Positions 15,241 to 18,068 of a DNA stretch of 18,068 nt are shown here, one piece after another; the first letter of the stretch is position 1, and every line of letters begins with the position of its first letter. A model generated the notes under the pieces. It did not search any database. It was not told where the DNA came from and saw only the letters and a list, made by a program, of their open reading frames with translations. The position numbers and the translations under genes are program-made. The stretch comes from Desulfobacterales bacterium (GTDB lineage: Bacteria > Desulfobacterota > Desulfobacteria > Desulfobacterales > UBA5852), in assembly GCA_030066455.1 (NCBI GenBank), contig JASJBQ010000033.1, positions 1-18,068 of the forward strand, read 5' to 3'.

Positions 15241-15617
15241 TACTTCTTGTAAACCTCCTTGGGATCGAATACGGGTTCGTCTTCAATGATGAGGGTCCGG
15301 CCTTCGACGCGCCGGTGGAAACAGCTGCGGTAGCCGGTGTGGCAGGCGGCACCGCCGACCTGCTCCACCCGTACCAGGATGGCATCCCGGTCGCAGTCGA
15401 TGTGAACGGATTTGACGCGCTGGACATGACCGGAGGTCTTGCCCTTGATCCACAATTTCTGGCGGCTGCGGCTGAAAAAAGTGGCCTCCCCGCTTTCCAG
15501 CGTGGCGGCCAAGGCCTCGGCGTTCATGTAGGCCAGCATCAGCACGTCGCCGCTGGCATCATCCTGAACGATGGCCGGAATCAGCCCCCCCATTTTCTTA
15601 AATTCGAGATCGATCAT
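15240..15617 (-). CDS. hisI: Phosphoribosyl-AMP cyclohydrolase
   Basis: 125 residues from the ATG at 15617, the usual size of a stand-alone HisI without a fused HisE domain. The metal sites are plain: [13 protein letters not shown] (about 84-96) and [31 protein letters not shown] is the conserved substrate loop. It hydrolyses the adenine ring of PR-AMP, the third step of histidine synthesis. AAGGA lies about seven bases before this ATG; the frame continues upstream to 15725, but those residues do not resemble HisI and would overlie a perfect hairpin, so the short form is preferred. First gene of the minus-strand run; hisG follows directly. Confidence 0.94.
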   Translation of the reverse strand: MIDLEFKKMGGLIPAIVQDDASGDVLMLAYMNAEALAATLESGEATFFSRSRQKLWIKGKTSGHVQRVKSVHIDCDRDAILVRVEQVGGAACHTGYRSCFHRRVEGRTLIIEDEPVFDPKEVYKK

Positions 15618-15670
15618 GATGATCCTTTCAGCCCTGGCATCGAGGCCCTGCATCCCGGTCAAAGCGTCGA

Positions 15671-15694
15671 ATCGCCGGCCCTCGGGCCGGCGAT
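15671..15694. promoter_or_regulatory. Perfect 10-bp hairpin in the hisI leader
   Basis: ATCGCCGGCC and GGCCGGCGAT flank a CTCG tetraloop (CGAG on the hisI strand). It would lie near the 5' end of the hisI transcript if the promoter at 15710-15738 is used. No T-run follows on the hisI strand and no histidine-rich leader peptide is visible, so a classical his attenuator is not supported. On the plus strand AT-rich sequence follows, but not a T-tract. Confidence 0.55.
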
Positions 15695-15709
15695 GACATA
15701 AAATTTGAT

Positions 15710-15738
15710 ACGTTATCGACATCATTTAATGATGTCAA
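15710..15738 (-). promoter_or_regulatory. Possible hisI promoter
   Basis: On the minus strand TTGACA (15733-15738) is a perfect -35; after 17 bases comes TAACGT (15710-15715), a weak -10 (3 of 6). It lies about 95 bases ahead of hisI in an AT-rich patch. A perfect palindrome (15718-15736) covers most of the spacer and overlaps the -35, as an operator would. Confidence 0.4.
15718..15736. promoter_or_regulatory. Palindromic operator-like site, 9-bp arms
   Basis: GACATCATT-T-AATGATGTC is a perfect 19-base palindrome with a single central base. Its size, its AT-rich core and its overlap with the -35 of the presumed hisI promoter, in a divergent region, are what a dimeric repressor site looks like. 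The pattern is not FNR/Crp, Fur or LexA as I know them, so the regulator is unassigned. Confidence 0.5.
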
Positions 15739-15758
15739 ACGATTTGTGGGGGCATTTC

Positions 15759-15787
15759 TTGCCAATTGGATGGGCATCTGTTAGTTT
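15759..15787 (+). promoter_or_regulatory. Weak candidate promoter for the PBP1A gene
   Basis: TTGCCA (15759-15764) and TAGTTT (15782-15787) are 17 bases apart. The -35 is good (5 of 6), the -10 poor (3 of 6). Use of this site would leave a leader of about 230 bases before the ATG at 16022. Confidence 0.3.
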
Positions 15788-16021
15788 AGGGCACATCCAT
15801 GACGGCAATTATCGGCCCAAGCCGGGTTTCGCGCATGCCCGCAAGCCCCCGCCGCTGCCCGGCGCCGCAAAGGTTTTCAAAAGCGTTGCGGCCGCGGGCC
15901 GAATCGCAGCGACCTTCCCTGGCTGGAGGCGTGTACAAGCGTTTCTCCTCGGCGGCGGAAAGGATCATCAACCAAGGCCGGCCCATGCTTCGGGGCCTGA
16001 ACGGGTTTAAAGAACGGATCG
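15788..16021. other. GC-rich leader region without a recognised gene
   Basis: This 234-base stretch is the right half of the 404-base divergent gap between hisI and the PBP1A gene. It is GC-rich again after the AT-rich promoter patch. Open frames cross it on both strands (for example an 82-codon frame on the minus strand, 15786-16034), but none has a ribosome binding site or a protein sequence that looks real. I recognise no riboswitch or tRNA here. The most likely content is the long 5' leader of the PBP1A transcript. Confidence 0.4.
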
Positions 16022-18068
16022 ATGGCGGAATCAAACCAAAACAAGAAAATTGTCAAAAAACGGGCCCGGAAATCAACGGGATTGTGGCGGCGTCGCCTGG
16101 TGCGTTGGTTGGCGGCGATCGTGCTCGTAACGATGATCGGCGGCGGACTGGCCGCCGCCGGGCTTTTCCTGCACATCACCCGGCAGCTTCCCAAGATCGC
16201 GGACCTGGCGGACTACCGGCCGGCCACCGTATCGGTGGTCTACGCCGCTGACGGCGAGAAAATCGCCGAATTCTACGAGGAGCGCCGGATCGTCCTGCCC
16301 CTGGAGGCCATGCCCGACATGCTCATGGAAGCCTTCCTGGCGGCGGAGGATTCGCGCTTTTACGAACACCGCGGCATCGATTTCGTCAGTATTTTGAGAG
16401 CCTTTTTCAAAAATCTCGAGGCCGGCGAGATCGTCCAGGGCGGCAGCACCATCACCCAGCAGGTCACCAAATCCTTTTTCCTGACCCCGGAGCGCAGCTA
16501 CACGCGCAAGCTCAAGGAGGCCATCCTGGCCTACCGTATCACCAATACCTTCAGCAAGCAGGATGTGCTCTACCTGTATCTGAACCAGATTTATCTGGGA
16601 CACGGGGCCTACGGGGTCGAAGCGGCCGCCGAGAATTATTTCGACAAATCGGTGGAGGATTTGAATCTGGCCGAGTGCGCCATTCTGGCCGGCCTGCCCC
16701 AGGCGCCCAGCCGCTATTCGCCCTACCGCCATCCGGAGCGCGCCCGCAAGCGTCAGCACTACGTGCTGACCCGCATGCAGGAGGAGGGATACATCACGGC
16801 GGAGCAGGCCGAGGAAGCACGCCGCGCGCCCTGGGACATCAAACCGCGGCGCAACTGGTTTGCCGAAAAGGCCCCCTTTTACACCGAGCATGTCCGCCGC
16901 TACATCGAACAGAAATACGGGGCCGACGCCGTCAACCGCGAAGGTCTCAAAATTTTCACGGCCGTCGACCTGGCCATGCAGCGCGCCGCCCGCGAGGAGA
17001 TCCAAAAAGGGCTGCGCGAACTCGACAAACGCCAGGGCTACCGGGGCCCGTTGACGAACATTCCGGATGTGGACCGCGAAGATTATCTGAAGACGCTGGC
17101 CGCCGATCAGGCGGAAAAACTGGTTCCCGACGCCGAGCTCAGAGGGCTGGTGACCGCGGTGAACAACCGGGACCTGGTGGTCACGGTCGATCTGGGCGCG
17201 GCCGAAGGCAAACTGACCCTCGAGGATATGGACTGGGCCCGCAAGCCCGATCCGGACGTGAGTTACTGGGCGGCCAAGGTGAAGCGGCCGGGCAATGTCC
17301 TGCGTGTCGGGGACGTGGTCCAGGTGCGGCTCAAGGCAATGCCGGAGGAGGCGCAGGCCCCCTGGCCGCTGGCCCTCGAGCAGACACCGGTGGCGCAGTC
17401 CGCCCTGTTGTGCTTCGAGGCCGAAACCGGGTTTGTGAAGGCCATGATCGGGGGGCGCAGTTTCGAGGAAAGCCAGTTCAACCGGGCCTTTCAGTCGCGG
17501 CGCCAGCCGGGTTCGGCCTTCAAGCCGCTCATCTACGCCGCGGCCATCGACAAGGGGTTTACGCCGGCTTCGATCATTCTCGACTCGCCCATCGTGTTCG
17601 AGGACACGGAGCGAGACTTCACCTGGAAGCCCAAAAACTACAAGGAAAAATTCTACGGCCCCACCCGGCTGCGGGAAGCGCTGGCCAAGTCCCGCAACGT
17701 GGTCACGGTCAAGCTCCTGAAGAATATCGGCATCGATTACGCCATCGACTACAGCCGCAAACTGGGGATTCACTCCCACCTCAACCGGGATCTGTCCATC
17801 GCCCTGGGATCCTCCGGGGTTTCGCTTCTGGAGATCGTCAATGCCTATTCAGTGTTCGCCAACAACGGCTACCGGGTCAAACCCATTTTTGTTACCCGCA
17901 TCGAGGACCGCGACGGCAACGTCCTTGAAGAGACCCGTCCGGAAAAGGAGAAGGTTATCGAAAACACCACCGCCTTCATCATGAACAGCATGCTGGAGAG
18001 CGTGGTCAAAGAGGGGACCGGCCAGCGGGTCAAGGCGCTGAACCGACCGGTGGCCGGAAAGACGGGCA
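16022..18068 (+). CDS. mrcA: Class A penicillin-binding protein 1A, 5' part (3' end outside window)
   Basis: The frame is open from ATG 16022 to the window edge: 682 codons, truncated. A basic cytoplasmic tail (1-28) and one membrane anchor (about 29-51) lead into the GT51 glycosyltransferase: EDSRFYEHRG with catalytic Glu109 (109-118), QGGSTITQQ (139-147) and LYLNQIYLGHGAYG (185-198). An OB-like insert (RGLVTAVNNRDLVVTVDLG region) is typical of PBP1A. The transpeptidase motifs are PGSAFKP with Ser498 and Lys501, SRN at 557-559, and KTG at 680-682, which are the last full codons in the window. The enzyme polymerises and cross-links peptidoglycan outside the inner membrane. An in-frame TGA at 15998 and no intervening ATG fix the start; the ribosome binding site (GAACGGA) is weak. 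It is divergent from hisI. Confidence 0.94.
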   Translation, partial: MAESNQNKKIVKKRARKSTGLWRRRLVRWLAAIVLVTMIGGGLAAAGLFLHITRQLPKIADLADYRPATVSVVYAADGEKIAEFYEERRIVLPLEAMPDMLMEAFLAAEDSRFYEHRGIDFVSILRAFFKNLEAGEIVQGGSTITQQVTKSFFLTPERSYTRKLKEAILAYRITNTFSKQDVLYLYLNQIYLGHGAYGVEAAAENYFDKSVEDLNLAECAILAGLPQAPSRYSPYRHPERARKRQHYVLTRMQEEGYITAEQAEEARRAPWDIKPRRNWFAEKAPFYTEHVRRYIEQKYGADAVNREGLKIFTAVDLAMQRAAREEIQKGLRELDKRQGYRGPLTNIPDVDREDYLKTLAADQAEKLVPDAELRGLVTAVNNRDLVVTVDLGAAEGKLTLEDMDWARKPDPDVSYWAAKVKRPGNVLRVGDVVQVRLKAMPEEAQAPWPLALEQTPVAQSALLCFEAETGFVKAMIGGRSFEESQFNRAFQSRRQPGSAFKPLIYAAAIDKGFTPASIILDSPIVFEDTERDFTWKPKNYKEKFYGPTRLREALAKSRNVVTVKLLKNIGIDYAIDYSRKLGIHSHLNRDLSIALGSSGVSLLEIVNAYSVFANNGYRVKPIFVTRIEDRDGNVLEETRPEKEKVIENTTAFIMNSMLESVVKEGTGQRVKALNRPVAGKTG

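Noticed and set aside
15671..15694. Classical histidine attenuator
   Set aside because: No leader peptide with a run of His codons and no T-tract after the hairpin on the hisI strand.
15618..15725. N-terminal extension of hisI to a start at 15725
   Set aside because: The added residues do not resemble HisI, they cross a perfect hairpin and the presumed promoter, and the ATG at 15617 has AAGGA at the right distance.
15786..16034. Possible 82-residue minus-strand gene in the hisI-PBP1A gap
   Set aside because: No ribosome binding site, it overlaps the PBP1A start, and the translation shows no motif.
16073..17779. Minus-strand open frame of 568 codons opposite the PBP1A gene
   Set aside because: The plus-strand frame carries all GT51 and transpeptidase motifs in order; the antisense frame has none.
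16675..17928. Plus-strand open frame of 417 codons inside the PBP1A gene
   Set aside because: It is a shifted frame of the PBP1A coding sequence with a low-complexity Gly/Arg/Pro-rich product.

Overview
The window is a GC-rich, gene-dense stretch of a bacterial chromosome. It probably comes from a strictly anaerobic, sulfate-reducer-type member of the Desulfobacterota (Desulfosarcina/Desulfococcus-like). That assignment is inference: it rests on the YkgJ cysteine-cluster protein, a three-rubredoxin membrane protein, a sodium-pump decarboxylase beta/gamma pair, a long-form HisG and a palindromic intergenic element of a kind I associate with that group. I see no rRNA, tRNA, CRISPR array, phage gene or transposase.

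Left part, plus strand (1-1857): the 3' end of a YkgJ-type cysteine-cluster protein, a 118-residue protein I cannot name, and a PrmA-like methyltransferase whose N-terminus looks like a winged helix instead of the usual L11-binding domain. A gene-free gap of about 300 bp follows. It ends in an intrinsic terminator that serves the minus-strand genes arriving from the right.

Middle, minus strand (read right to left, 10225 to 2109): a sigma70-like promoter drives a five-gene purine uptake operon: BMP-family binding protein, two permeases, xanthine-guanine phosphoribosyltransferase, and double-domain ATPase. The permease, phosphoribosyltransferase and ATPase genes are tightly packed. The gap after the binding-protein gene can fold into three hairpins. 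Next come oadG and oadB (membrane parts of a sodium-translocating decarboxylase, with no alpha or biotin subunit here) and a protein with three rubredoxin-like zinc-ribbon/iron domains joined to a four-helix DUF2231-like membrane domain.

Right part, minus strand (15738 to 10267): hisI and hisG (stop and start codons overlapping), a class I aminotransferase, and the ribosome-assembly GTPases engB and era (4-bp overlap). A 124-bp element with perfect 16-bp terminal inverted repeats starts four bases after the era stop. Beyond it lies a coupled pair encoding an ATP-grasp protein and a small HNH protein.

Far right, plus strand (16022 to the edge): a class A penicillin-binding protein (PBP1A) that runs off the window just after its KTG motif. 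The 404-bp divergent region between hisI and this gene holds a perfect 9-bp-arm palindrome overlapping a possible hisI promoter, a perfect 10-bp hairpin, and a weak promoter for the PBP gene.

Most of the window is housekeeping and transport. The best leads are the 124-bp palindromic element, the three-rubredoxin membrane protein, the ATP-grasp/HNH pair, and the phosphoribosyltransferase built into the transporter operon. I do not see a convincing new defence or mobile system.
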